From Nectonema munidae (Eukaryota; Nematomorpha; Nectonematoida; Nectonematidae): a stretch of 64,000 nucleotides of DNA. Below the pieces are notes generated by a model, which was not told the origin of the DNA, did no database searches, and saw nothing but the letters and a program-made list of their open reading frames with translations. Of this stretch, positions 44,855-57,215 are shown piece after piece; within the stretch, counting starts at the first letter, position 1; each line of letters begins with the position of its first letter. Position numbers and translations under genes: made by a program. The stretch spans positions 62,001 to 126,000 of the forward strand of contig JAUIRK010001035.1 in NCBI GenBank assembly GCA_030549495.1, given 5' to 3'.

Positions 44855-46699
44855 GGCTATGCTATGCTATAAAAAGGATATTGGGTAGTCAAAAGTTGAC
44901 AAGCGATGGAGGATGGGGAGAAACGGTTAAAAACTGGTCCACAACATTTCTGAATGGCCCCAAGAAAAGAAAGAACTTAAAATTCGAATGAAGTGTCGGG
45001 AATTTTTTTTGAAAAAAAGTTGCATTTTAAATCTAAAAAAAGATATAATTTGTAAGTTACAACATAGTGATTGCACAAATGAGTTGTAAATAAACTTTTA
45101 CCAGTTCAGATGATTTACCCTAGGGCGATTTTATAACATTTTTTTTCTAAAATAAATGTTTCATAACTTTCATGCAAAATCATTGTGAATGAAACTTTGC
45201 AAATCTGAAATACAATTCTTGTTTCAAAACTAGCCCTGATTGAAATATAAAAAATCGTTAATGGAAAAGAAGAGGACGGAGCGCTAGTCCCTGATGAAGG
45301 AGGCAATGATAAAAGATATTATCTTCCTTGCCCGACAAAATGTCAAAATAATTAACACCATCCACATATTTCACACAAACGAGTGTGTGCAAGAGTGGAA
45401 AATTTCCAAGTTCAAATAATAGTATTCATTCATATATTATTGACACATAAGCGAGTATACACGATCAATAATTTCATTAGAACAATAGCACACTTGTTGA
45501 AAGAAAAATATTCAAAGTAGAAACGAAAATATCATATTACTAGTGGTGTGCATGACACGAAGAGTAAAAATCTTACATAGTTTTTTCGAAATGCTGTTTA
45601 TATATTTTTCAAACTGTAAACTAAAGACTAGCTAATAATTTGAAAAATTATATATTCCCCAAAACACTAAAAAATGCGGAGAATCTCCAAAATACGTTTT
45701 ACGTTTAATTCAAATTTTGGGAGTTATCCGTCTTTGGCGCATTGGTAAAATAGAACGGTCGCACGATTATTATAAATTATTAGTTTTATCATGCTTGCCT
45801 ACAAATCAAAATGCTAATGATCATGATAAAGGAGCATAATCTTTTTGAACTATTTGTTAACGTGCATTTCCTTAGAACTAAAGATCTCAGATGAATCTAT
45901 GACTTCATTATAAGAGGATGAGTCGTCAATGTGTTCGATATCGCATAATCAACAAAATGTCGCTATCCCGTTTATCGAAGACTTATCAGTGCTATCCATT
46001 TTTAAAGAGTGAACAAAGTTAAAAATATATTTTATTGAAAACAAAATATTTTGATGAAATGCAACATTTGTGTTCTTTATACACACACCACACAACGATA
46101 AGTTTGCAATGTGATAACATAAAAGTGGGGAATTAAATAAAAGGATTTTATACTTTCTTCACTTTGAATCAACTATGAACTATTAAAAATCAACTTAAAA
46201 TGCATATAAATATATATATTTACGTTACGTACATATAATGTTTAATTAAACTTAGAAGTAAAAAAGTGATGATAAAATTATGTAATTTTTTACAACAGTA
46301 TTGCAGCAGATAAGTAAGTTTAAATAAAATGAAAAAATAAATAAACAAGAAGAAATTTTTGAGGATGAAGTAATACACGCTAGCTCTTTTCATGGCAGTT
46401 CTAAAGCTACAGTGATACTTTGAGAGTTAGATCGGAGGAGGTCCCAAAGGATAAGAAAGAGAAAATGTCATCTTGTACATGAAGGATGAGAAAAGATTAT
46501 CACACAGGATACGAGAAGTTGCAAGGGCATATGCCACGAAGCAAACTATCGTGGAGAGAAGAAGGAGTAGTGAGATGAGGTAATTGCGATTATTCAAGAG
46601 CTTTCTAAACAAGAATGAGTTGAAGTTATATATGCACTAAGTGCAACAAAATATGTGGTATTAGCGCTGCTAATTTAGCGAAAAAGAAATCAATAAAAC
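44855..46699. other. Non-coding, one dispersed repeat piece
   Basis: AGGGCGATTTTATAACATTT at 45122 recurs at about 62078 (AAGGCGATTTTATAATATTT) with the following CTAAAATAAA. The minus-strand frames at 45115-45306 and 46427-46612 have no recognised family. No gene is supported. Confidence 0.4.
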
Positions 46700-47155
46700 G
46701 AAAGAGAAGATTCTCATAATTATAAGCGATTATAATAAAACGAAGGGCGGAGTAAAATGTTTTGATCAGCTGGTTAATTTTTATTTCGTAACACGGAGAG
46801 CGAACAGATGGTCAATGGCTGTCTTCTATAATATCTTTTCACTGAGATCAACAAAAACTGGTGAACAAACTGTCCATATAGAAGAGTGTTTGTTGAAAAC
46901 TTAAGAGCGCACATAGAAAGAAGAAAAGTTTTAATAAGAATTTCACCTGATAAAAAACTTGTTGAAGAAAGAGAGGAAGGTGCTATTTATGTAAAAGTTC
47001 AGACAATAAATATGACCATGTTTGCGGCAAATGTGAGAAATATATATGCAAAGATCATCTCAGCCAAATATATAAAAATTGTATTTGATGTTTTTGCTTG
47101 CTATGTTTTTTACTTAATTTTCCTCATGTCGTTTTTTCAAAAAATTTTTTGACAT
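46700..47155 (+). pseudogene. piggyBac transposase fossil, C-terminal part
   Basis: Third piggyBac relic. ISDYNKTKGGVKCFDQLVNF (about 46727-46785) matches the DYN-K-GGVD-DQ box, with Asp of GVD changed to Lys. It is followed by VTRRANRWSMAVFYNIF (the RRTRRWP-F-N region). A second frame from 46886 gives FVENLRAHIERRKVLIRISP, the late helical part before the Cys-rich C-terminus, which is not seen. At least one frameshift. The sequence differs from both piggyBac relics at 32-35 kb. No ends were found. Confidence 0.75.
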
Positions 47156-48935
47156 CAATGTGACAAACTTTAGGTTATAAAACATGCATACAAATAAAAA
47201 AACGTTGTTTGAATTATTTTTATTTTACAAACTCTTATCATGTTACAAAATGAGTATTTTTTTCATTTAAAAGCATTTTAATAAATAAATCTAATAATAT
47301 AGTCGAGTTTAATTATTCGAAAAATTTGGGTCCATAATGGAAAAAAGGTGTAGTAGATTATGAGGGTAATAAGGGTTGTGAGCGAGACTATAAGAAAGTG
47401 TATTATTTAAATGTTTGATGTGGAAAAGTGTCTAAAATTTTTACTACGAAGAGGTATAAATAGGTTTAATAAAGGAGCCCACTAAATTTCAGAATGCCTT
47501 ATTAGAAATCAAATAAATAAATGTTTAAGAAAGTCAATTATCTTTTTTTAATGGTAAAAAATTGTCTATTTAAATCAGGATTTGAGCATATTTAGCAATT
47601 TTCAAAGTAAATTCATTAGATAAATTTATAAAGTTGAAAAATAGCCTAAATCTTAATAATTTTTTCAACAGTTTAATGGAATTGCGATACTACTTATTTT
47701 CCATTAAGAATATAGACATTTTTAAAAATAAAAATTTCCCAAGAGCGAATGATATTTTAGCCTTTTAATTAATAATATTTTTTTTTAACTTTCTACTAAA
47801 ATTGTCAAAACATGATTTAAATTATAGATATTAAGAAAATCGTTTATAATTTATTTTAAATATTTTATTTGCAGGTTAAAGTATCACTACTAAGTTTCGT
47901 CATTTTTGAAAAATGCACAAAAATGTTAGTGTATTTGTTTCTAAAACAGTCAAAATCCACCAAATTCAATTAATTTTAGATAAATCAAATTAGGTTTTTT
48001 AGGAATCGGTAAAATACAAAACTAATCATCCTAGAGTTTGATTCCTTAAAAACAAAGGCGTATACTTTAATTGGGAAATTTAGAGGGAATGATAGTTTAA
48101 ATATTATCTACATTCAAATATTTTTTAAATAATTACTTAAATACCCAGTTAATTACATGTTAAAATTGACATATGATAATAAATAAACAAGCAAATTACA
48201 ATGAGGAATAACTATTATCCATTAGAGATATAGATACGCGCAGTGGAACAAAAAATCAATAATGAATGTAAATGAGAAGAGTTCAAGAAGGTCTGAGCAA
48301 AATATGCAATTTGCTTGCAATGAATTAAAGTGAGATTTTAGCTTTGTATGCTAAATCTTAAATTATTGTTCATTGATGATAGTCTACAAATACATATATA
48401 TATACATATACACATCATCTATGCGAATCTAAATATTTTGTAGATCTTTATAAACTGAATCAAGAAACAGCGTGATAGGAATTGATGAAAAGAGGCTAGA
48501 AAGAGATGAGAAGCCAGAGTAGTGAAATGTTTTAATTATGATTGTCAGCAATCGATGTTATTTTCATACACTGATAAGTTAGACGGCCAAAAAACTCGAT
48601 AACATAAAACTGTGTCTTCAATTATTAGTATTATCAATAGTAAGAAAGTGTTATTGTTGGTAAGCGAATGCGGACGATTCAAAATTGACAAGTCCAACTT
48701 TAAGATGCTTATTTTTTGGTTTAAGCAGCATATATTGTAAAATTATAATATGTTAAACTTATTTATAAATTGTTAAGTTAAAAAATGGCTAACAAAAAAG
48801 TCAACTATCTTTCTTTTCACTGCCATAGTATTTTAATGTATTAAATCAACCCATTCAGAATTAATCGTTGAAAAATAGTTTAAAACAAAAAATGATAAGC
48901 ATTGATTTTTTCCATTTAATAAATTAATCAATATC
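47156..48935. other. Non-coding, nothing recognised
   Basis: AT-rich, no open frame of note, no repeat family. Short (TA)n tracts lie at about 48393-48415. Confidence 0.45.
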
Positions 48936-49034
48936 ATCATCATCATCCATTCGCTCTAATGAGCAGGTCTTTGTCCTGGCGAGCCAAGGTCGACCTTGAA
49001 TTTGCAGCGACGTCTCCATCATAAAAAATTGACG
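48936..49034 (-). mobile_element. Truncated retroposon (RTE-like 3' end) with 18-bp target duplication
   Basis: A 99-bp insertion flanked by perfect 18-bp repeats AATAAATTAATCAATATC (48918-48935 and 49035-49052). On the minus strand it ends ATTAGAGCGAATGGATGATG followed by GAT repeats, the tail style of RTE-clade LINEs and their SINEs. It is GC-rich against its surroundings. The perfect duplication makes it the youngest datable insertion in the window. Confidence 0.7.
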
Positions 49035-49262
49035 AATAAATTAATCAATATCTCATACTAATTAAACATAATACCAATTTATATAACATATGTGAACAAG
49101 TTTTGTTTAATATTGGTCTTAAGAATCCTGAAAAATGTTTCTAAAACGTTGGTAAATACTTATTTGAAAGAAAGTCGAAATAGAAATGCTTGGTTTTATT
49201 GAAACATTTAAATCTGATTAAAAAAAGCATTGAATGGAAAATTATTCGTTTATATAGATCAG

Positions 49263-49909
49263 CAGTGGCATAGCCAGGAATTTGACTAAGGGGGTGTGGG
49301 GGGATTTCAAGACGAGCACATGAACTAACGACTTAGCTATATCTTAAAAATGAAAATGGTTTAAATTCCCATATGAAATATTATTATATATTTAAAAATT
49401 TTTATTAAATATTTTAATCACAGTAGGATTAGTTTTCTATTTTATTGAACTATAGAACTCGAATACCCTGCCGTCAGAGCTATTAGAAAAATTTGTTTCA
49501 AAATGTCCGCCCAACTAATGTTGAAACAAAACTCGTTATTTTTGAGATTAAATCGGTTTTTATTTCTAACTTTAACCCATTAGTTTTAAGTTGGTTTGAA
49601 GTTATGTAGGTTTTAATCAGAAGAGATTTAAATTTGAATGTTGTTTTTCAGCGTTAAAGTCGGTAATACCCGGGCTTAGAGTTTCAAAAGATTCCCAAAG
49701 TTTTATATTATATTCTGTTTATGAACGCAGAATCTAGCCTATCTAGTATTTCAAAAACACGTTTACTTAGATGATTTAAGTTGATCATCATACCACTGAG
49801 CATTTTTATATAAGAAAAACATTATATATCAAACAGGTCCTTTGGGTAGAGGGGGGGGGGGGCAAAGGAAGTTATGGAGGCGTCCCCGCCCCCAATGGCT
49901 ACGCATCTG
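49263..49909. mobile_element. Non-autonomous DNA transposon (hAT-like ends)
   Basis: The left end CAGTGGCATAGCCAGGAATT and right end (opposite strand from 49909) CAGATGCGTAGCCATTGGGG are inverted repeats beginning CAG. G-runs sit inside both ends (about 49293-49304; 49848-49862). About 650 bp, no transposase. A convincing 8-bp target duplication was not found. Confidence 0.65.
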
Positions 49910-50570
49910 CAAAGCAAGCATTCTCAAAGTAAATAAGGATTTTTTTTGGAATAAAACAAATACATAATTTTACTTCTTTTTAAAATATATAATTAATTAA
50001 TAAATGTAAATTAGTTAATTTGTACACATTATTTTGTAAATTAATTCAGCAATTTTGAGGGTACGTATGGCCTTTGGTTGTAGGAAAAAAGAATTTAACA
50101 TTCTTGAATAGATAGGTTAAGAAATGTTTTATTCCAATGACTTGATAACTTACATTAAAGAATTTTACAGATAATTAAAAAATATTAAAAAAGGTGTGAA
50201 TACGGTCGTCTCTGAGAATAAATTTTAAATCATTAAAAATTAAAAAAAAAACTTCTAATCTACTTAAACAATTTATTAGTGATTTTTAAAAAATATTTTT
50301 ATGTAATAATAATATATTTATTTAGGGATTGAGGAAGTTGTCAAGAGGGCTAAAATATGGTATATAGTTTTCATCTAATTAAATACCCATTAACAAATGA
50401 GTATGTAATCTTGCCCAGATGCATTGTGGTTAATATTCTGGGTTTGAATGTAGAATAAAGTCTTCTTTCCAATGGTTTTAAACACAAATGAAGAAATTAT
50501 GACGTTTCGATGAAATCAAAAAAGATTTTTTATTTTTACAAATGGAATCTAAAGATCATAAAAGACTTAC
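49910..50570. other. Non-coding, nothing recognised
   Basis: AT-rich, no motif or repeat family identified. Confidence 0.4.
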
Positions 50571-50680
50571 TTCTTAAAGAGTAAAGGTAAAAACGGAAAA
50601 GAATGAGAAGCTTTATCTTGATTGCAAATTTCCTTTTGTTCAACTTTTTCTTGGAGTGTTGTAGAATTTTGTATTGATTT
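50571..50680 (-). CDS. Possible further exon of gene 2 (weak)
   Basis: Bounded by a good acceptor (CTGCTCTTTTAAAG, AG at 50681-50682) and a consensus donor GTAAGT (50565-50570). In phase 0 it reads KSIQNSTTLQEKVEQKEICN, a charged and helix-prone stretch. In the phase that would follow a GTATAC donor at 53374 it is also open but less protein-like (NQYKILQHSKKKLNKR). The splice signals are attractive but the frame is undecided, so the exon is only a candidate. Confidence 0.25.
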
Positions 50681-50689
50681 CTTTAAAAG

Positions 50690-51190
50690 AGCAGAAAAAC
50701 AAGTTTTAATTATGTAGGTAGAGAAAAGATACAAACAAATTTCATTCTCCATTATATTAGTTCAAAACACACCGAAATACAGAGAAAAACTGTTCTGAGT
50801 CCCATATTATGATACTCCTTGAACTTTATGGTTTGATCTTCTCAATTAATAAATAAATCTTTTTGTACTTTCTCGACCACACACTGCCCTCCCTCGAGTG
50901 AAAGCTCCCAAATAGAAGCACATCTATATTATATACGGAAAATAAGGCAAAGACAGTGGCTTGCATAACATTCGGTGTAGTGTTGTCTCGAAATTTTTGG
51001 AGTATCATTTATTAGACTTTAAGACTGCTTAGGCTTCACGATTCTCGGAAAAATTACATGAGACTCGAGAAAGTATTTTTTATTTATTTGTTCTGATACA
51101 ATAAAAATATAAAAAAACGTTATAATTTTTAATTTTATAAGCAGAAAAATTTTCAAATATTTATTTTTATAAAAGTTTATTCTAAATTTT
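50690..51190. other. Non-coding, nothing recognised
   Basis: Minus-strand frames at 50826-51008 and 51019-51270 have no family motif. Confidence 0.35.
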
Positions 51191-51193
51191 AAA

Positions 51194-52300
51194 ATGGCAA
51201 ACACTTCCGAAATTTGGAAACAATTTATAAAACTAGAGACTAAATATAGTGGAAAATGTAGACATTGCAATGCTATTATTCAATGCAAAAAAGCTCCACA
51301 ACTGGTTTAATCAGATATTTCATCGATATACGTAAAGGTACTTTTATACATGAAAAATAATAGTTTAACAAAATAATTTAAAATAGATAATTTTCCAAAA
51401 ATCTCGTCAGAAATTGTGTCTAGATTGGGTGCCTAGATGTATTTAGTATATATGGCATTACAAATAGCAGCTATATAAGAAAATCTTTGATGAATGATGG
51501 CTATATCTTACCTAAAGACGAAACATCTGTTATGAAATTGGTTTTAGTTTTATAATAATGCAAAAGATTTAATTAACAAAATAATAAGAAAAAAATCGAT
51601 AAACAAAAGTTTTCTTTATCGCTGCATAAATATACCCATTCTAAAAATAAAGGATACATGAATATTGTTATTCATTTTTAAGACGGTAATAGTATGAATT
51701 TAGGTGTTATTTTTCTAAATGGTTCAATTTGTCCTGAAAATTTGTATGAGCAAAAGAAAAGGTAAAGGTATTTTCAATCTATATTTTTGACATAATAAGT
51801 ATAACTACGAATCGAGCAATTATCATGAAAAAACTCGGAAAATTCTTAGTTCATCAACAGTACTTCCTTCATGCGTTTCATTTAGCAGTAGTGGATGTAA
51901 TCTATCAAAGCAAGGAAAAATCATAAGAAATTTTTTTTGTGGTGATTGTGAAAGTGCATATGAAGTCGACGAAACGAATATTCAAAATATAGACATTAGT
52001 TATGTTGAATCTTTGAAAAAAGTAATTGAATATGTTAAATTATTCAAAAAGTCATCTGTGAAAAATTTTACATTTCAAAAATATGGCATAAAAATAAGAT
52101 GGAAAAATTTAGTGTTTTGTAGACATCAAAAAATTGATTATCTTGTAATTGATTTTGATAGTCTACAGAAGTTAGTTTCAACACTGAAACAAGTTTAACT
52201 AGCAATTGAAAAGCTAGGTCAAAAGAAATGCAATCTTTTAGAAAGTGAAGTAATCTTTAATTTTTTGATTAAACATTAAAATAAATAAAACTTCAATTTG
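51194..52300 (+). pseudogene. BED-finger hAT transposase fossil
   Basis: Starts at the ATG (51194) with MANTSEIWKQFIKL then YSGKCRHCNAII, a BED zinc finger with its C-x2-C pair; the second half has slipped frame (GLIRYFIDI). Then LDVFSIYGITNSSYIRKSL and GYILPKDETSVMKLVL (about 51430-51545), FSLSLHKYTHSKNKGYMNIV and DGNSMNLGVIFLNGS (about 51612-51735), HAFHLAVVDVIYQSKEKS (about 51870-51925), and ESLKKVIEYVKLFKKSSVKN then FTFQKYGIKIRW (about 52006-52100). These follow the order of BED-hAT transposases up to the CKTRW region. The hATC dimerisation part is missing or unrecognisable. Many stops and frameshifts. It lies near the 3' side of gene 2, on the opposite strand. Confidence 0.75.
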
Positions 52301-53374
52301 AAAAGATTAGTCAATCAACTTTATCACTTTTAAATTTTCTACAAACTAAACCAATTCTGCTTTCTAATGACAAAAGTTGTTGAATGTTCAATAGATACTT
52401 TTCAAAAGTTCTCAAAGTTTAAACCTAGAACCAGCTTTATAACAGTCAATTATGGAACGCATGGCAATTATTCCATCTCTAGAAGTTTAAATAAATTTAA
52501 ATTGTTCTGAATGTATTAAGAATTTTAAAGAGAGTTAATAAAGCCCAAAATCAATAAAAAGTTTTACATTTGTTCATTTAACTTAAATAGGTTCGTTGAA
52601 TTAGATAGAATTTTAAATGGTAATAATCAAGTTGATAAAAAGAGCTTTCTTCTGAAGTTTTCAAATCTAAAGTTTTTTTAGTCGTGGGGTAATAATTTTT
52701 TTTAAAAAACTACTATAGATATTATCTTAGCATACTTGGGGCATAGGAATATTCCAATTATATTTGAAAAAATAATTAATATTTTAGTATAGAAATACTA
52801 GGCTTAATAATACATTTTGTCTTTAGATTAAGATTAGAAGAGTTACTATGAGGTTGAATCTCACAAAAGGCAAAAAAAAAAATGTACGTAATTAGATATG
52901 CTAATTTATTTGTCAGTTATTTTCAAGAGTTCACCTGATTATTCTTTTATTAAATATTATGCCTCACCTCTTTTTGTGCATAAAGTATCCACGTTTTAAA
53001 TTGTATATATTTAAATCTTGGTTAAAAACTTCTTTATAATGAAATGAAAATAAACAAAATCTGAACATACATAAGAGTAAATATATAAATATATTAGTGG
53101 TCTAGCTAAACCAAAGGAAATAAAATAGTATAGAGCTTATATTTGAATAGTTTTTAATTGATTGCGTACAAACAAGAACATTAATGATGTTAAAATAAAT
53201 CAAAAATTACGCTGGAATTTAAGAAAGTCTGACTAAGGGATTTTTCAAGAATGTAATCATTTTTTATTAACTTTGGGCACAAATTAGTTAGAGCGGTGAT
53301 ATTTTGTGAAAGACTAAAAAAGTATAAAAAAAGATTATTGGAATTGGATTTAATTTATATAATGCAAAGTATAC
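52301..53374. other. Non-coding, nothing recognised
   Basis: AT-rich. Possibly an intron of gene 2 if that gene continues to lower coordinates. Confidence 0.4.
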
Positions 53375-53547
53375 CTTTTCACCAGATCTTCACAACTTTT
53401 AATGTTATCATATATGAAGGATAACGTTTCATTAATTTTCATTCTACATGCAGAGCCATTTTTGTTTATCTTTTGGCAAGCATAATCCAATTCCTTTTCA
53501 AAGTCCAGCATTATTTTTCCCATCACGAGCAAATTTTCACGATTTTT
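53375..53547 (-). CDS. Gene 2 exon (helical, spectrin-repeat-like)
   Basis: Reads KNRENLLVMGKIMLDFEKEL then DYACQKINKN, NETLSFIYDNIKSCEDLVKR: charged, amphipathic and helix-prone, as in a spectrin-type repeat. The acceptor AG is at 53548-53549. The likely donor is GTATAC at 53369-53374, leaving two bases of a codon (phase 2). A GTGAAA donor eight bases earlier would give phase 0. It starts in phase 0, agreeing with the end of 54815-55174. No clear continuation was found below. Confidence 0.6.
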
Positions 53548-54814
53548 CTTCATGCAGAAAATTAATATGCATATAAAATGGTTGTTTTAATAGCATAAGT
53601 TAAAAATAAAGAGAACACTTGTAGAATCTTCACTCTAGACTTGGGGTGGGCGGGCGAGACAGAAACTATACAATTGTCATGATATTAGAAAATGTGCACA
53701 TATTTTTATTCTTTGGTAACGTTTATTTAAGATGTCCGATATTATTTGAAGTATATATAAAAATATTAAATGTATATAAAAGAAAAATTATGATTTGACT
53801 TTCCGCCAACTACTAATCTGATATTTGTCTAAACTTTGCAATCAAGTAATTTCTTGATGATATAAATTATAAAGAAAACACGTATATTCATTTTCCCTAA
53901 CTAACGTACGATAGATCAAAAGAATTTTATGCAAAAAACAATATTTTATTTATTGACTTTTGAGTGTAATGATCTCTCTTATAAAGGTCTGTATTGTAGA
54001 AACCAATTATTACCTACTGTTTGTAGATATTCACATTCTTAATTTTTCTTGGTTATATTTTTAGTTTCTTATTTAAAAATAAATTTATCATTTAACTAAT
54101 AAAAGAACATATTTTCAAAAAAAACTACTTAGCCTTTTGAAAAAAGATTTGTAGAATAGAATCCACAATATAGATATTATTATATTTCTTATTTCTAATA
54201 TGGATAGTAGAATAGTAGTTTTACAACCAAATGTAATTTAACACTATAATTCTCTTACTGACTAAACATAATTCCTAACTTACCATTATAATGGGGTTGA
54301 AAGTCTATTATCGAGTCAAATAATGAGGGGCGGGGGCGAAAATTTACACTAAGATTCAAATAAACTATTAAAATATTGGATATGAAGTTCAAGCTAATAT
54401 TCCGTCTAAAATCGAGAAACAAATACCACATGTTTTCAAATAAAAAAAATTAAATAAATTTCATAGTTGACCTTAATAAAATGATTAGGGATCCATTAAG
54501 ATCTAAAAGAAACATCTTAAACCATAAAAAAGAATAAATAAAAATACACTTGAATTAAAAAAACATATATTAAAATATGTTTAGTGGACCTTCGATTTAC
54601 ACCTGGATGTTCAAAAATCAGAGAGAAGATTGGTGATAATTTGACATATTTTTCTGGTATTCCCATTAAATTTTAATATTAGAAATGAAACAACTTTAAC
54701 TTTTTTAAACAAAAAGAGAGTTGTAGTTTTTCAAACGAATTAAATATGGGAAAATAAAAATATTATATATACAGATGATGGTGAAAATAAAAATCAAAGC
54801 TTAAGAATAAATAC

Positions 54815-55174
54815 CTTGGCTTCACAAACCAAATCTAAAATGTCTGACATATTCGCTTCATTATCATTTTTGTAGGATTTGGAATTAGATTTTTCATGCA
54901 ACAGCTGAATGTAATCTTCAATTTTGCGTTTGATGTGTGCGCAACTTTTGAAAATGTGTTCACCTTGATTGTAGATGTAGATGTGGCTTTGTTCAGCGCA
55001 ATCAAAGACAGTTAAAATTGCGTTAATGCGCTCTTCAAAGCCATCCCATTTATTAATGATTTGTTTGATTTGGTTAATTTGACTAGATTCAAAGTTTATG
55101 GAAAGATTTAAGAGATTTGATAGAAATGATCGGCACATTGCTTTATTTCGATCACATTGGTCTAGAAGACTTTT
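54815..55174 (-). CDS. Gene 2 exon, spectrin-repeat-like
   Basis: 120 codons, phase 0 to 0, with acceptor TTATTATTAAATAG (AG at 55175-55176) and donor AAG then GTATTT. Reads KSLLDQCDRNKAMCRSFLSN, then INQIKQIINKWDGFEERINA, then HIKRKIEDYIQLLHE and NMSDILDLVCEAK. The W-x2-F-x2-R/I pattern inside a long helix is the usual core of a spectrin repeat (W-x2-L). Together with the neighbouring exons this argues for an elongated scaffold protein. Nesprin/klarsicht-like is a guess from the look of the repeats and the preceding disordered region; no KASH domain is seen in the window. Confidence 0.7.
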
Positions 55175-56001
55175 CTATTTAATAATAAAAATATCTTTAA
55201 TAAACACACATTTAAGAACAAAAAAAAAGAATTATATTATAGGTCTTAAATGAAAAAATTAAATACAATTAAATACGGGGTTTGGGGAGTCGGAGTAGGA
55301 GCTTTTAAAGGGATGGGAGTCGGATTCGGTTTTTTAAGTATTTTAATAAAAACACAGGATCTAAAAAATAAATTGGATGAGAATTATCAAAGCCTAAAGA
55401 TAATATTAATTCAACATGCATGACTTAAAAAATGCGTTTCTTCGCATAAATACTTAATCCTTTTTGTATGAAACAAAAATTTTAAGAACTTCTTTAAAGT
55501 TTTAAGAAAAATATACAAAATATCATTTCTTGATCTTGAAGCTTCCAACATTGGAAAAAATGATTTTCTACTTATCACTATTTAAGATAAAATTTAATTA
55601 CAACTGAAATTTTTTATAAAAGATAAATAGTCTATAACTCTATAAAAGCAACTTTTACACTGTGGATTCAGATATCAAAAAGTGTGATTTATTAATTTAA
55701 AAATCACTCAATTCTTTTCGAAAGATAACAAAAACCATTTGGTCATGAAACAGTTCTCACAATATGCGAACTTTGAATGAAAACGTACTTTCTCTTTGTT
55801 TATTATTATATAGCATACATATAATTACAAACAATTAAAAAAAATTTCATTAACAAAATAGATAAATAGTTTAAAAAAGTGTAAACGATGCATATGTTAA
55901 AATAAGACTAATTTAGACAGAGATATTATTTAGTGTATGCGTAATGCATAACCTATCTTTATTACAATTACGAAAAAGAAAAATAAAAAAAGAGAATTTA
56001 C

Positions 56002-56169
56002 ATATTTTTTGATGATCACAGTAGTATCCATTACACCACTCGTAAAGTTATCCCTGGTGTATCGATTAAAATTGTTGTATGCATGCTTCAACTCTTTTTC
56101 AGCAGCTTTGATCATGAAATCATAATCATCCAGATCGGATTCAAAATCACACACTGCCATTCTTTTTTT
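56002..56169 (-). CDS. Gene 2 exon (helical)
   Basis: 56 codons, phase 0 to 0: KKRMAVCDFESDLDDYDFMI then KAAEKELKHAYNNFNRYTRD, then TTVIIKKY. The acceptor AG is at 56170-56171 after a T run; the donor is GTAAAT at 55996-56001. It probably starts the first helix of the spectrin-like region, with an acidic lead-in. The exon lengths of 80, 56 and 120 codons all keep phase, which supports the model. Confidence 0.65.
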
Positions 56170-56973
56170 CTAAAAAAATATTTAACATAAAAAAAATAAA
56201 GAATGAAAGAAATGCATATCAGTTAAAAGTTAAAGATATATATCATAGCTTCACTATTATTATAGAAGTGTTTCAGCCCCTGGAAAACTTATACCGCGAT
56301 TAGGATATAACGACGGGATTATGTTTTTTTGTGAGCATGTGTTTGCGTTTTAACCATGGAATACTGTAGTTATTTAAAAAAATAAGTATTAATCATTGAT
56401 TAGTAAGGCAACTTTTTGTCTAAAAGATCAAAAAAGCTAGACTTTGTTTAAAATTTTTAAAAAGGTCTTTTGAACAGATAAACCAATGAATAAATTCTAA
56501 TAATTTAAAATGTAAAAGAAACTCCAACGATTTGTGGAAAAATTAGTATCGTTACATGAAGTCCAATGTTCATATTTATCTTTAGATTTTTTTTTCCTCA
56601 TATTCAAATAAGATTTAGTTGTCAGCATGTTTATATATTTTTTGTAATTATTTAAAAAAATATTTTACGGAAATGATTACTTATATTATTATGTTCACTA
56701 AAAAGACATTTCTTTGTCTACTTACTATATATTCATTAAAATTCTTTTTAAAATATATCTTTATTTTTGTTAGGAATAAATTATAAAAACGATTAGATCA
56801 CGAAAAGTACAATGGATTTAAAAAGTAATTGTTTGTGGATAGTGGAAGAGTAGAAATGCAAAATAATCCCCCCTCCTCTCCTCCCCTCAGTTGGTTTAAA
56901 AAGATTAACGAGATGATAAAAAAGGCGGAAGTACTGCTCTAAAATATTAGCGATAAATGGAATAAATATTTAC

Positions 56974-57213
56974 GCGAAAACTCTGCGCATGCCTCTTGAA
57001 GTTGACAAGTGGTGTTCCCATGAATTCTGAGTATTTTCCACTATCGGAGTTTCTTTCATTTTGACTTATATTCTTCTTTATCTGAGCTAAATAATTGTTG
57101 ATGATTGGCGAATAGGATACTCGGTGCAAGCTTGATTGAGAATCACTTAAGTTATGATGATTTTGAAGATAAGCAATGCTTTCACTCTCTGATTCAAATG
57201 AATACATAGCGGT
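56974..57213 (-). CDS. Gene 2 exon (Ser-rich linker)
   Basis: 80 codons, phase 0 to 0: TAMYSFESESESIAYLQNHH, then SLHRVSYSPIINNYLAQIKK, then EFMGTPLVNFKRHAQSFR. The acceptor is CATTATTTATTTTTAG (AG at 57214-57215) and the donor GTAAAT at 56968-56973. Mostly polar and probably disordered at first, becoming helical. No named domain is recognised. Confidence 0.65.
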
Positions 57214-57215
57214 CT

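Noticed and set aside
46427-46612. 61-codon minus-strand frame with hydrophobic N-terminus
   Set aside because: No splice sites or family; may be antisense of a decayed piggyBac N-terminal part, but this could not be shown.
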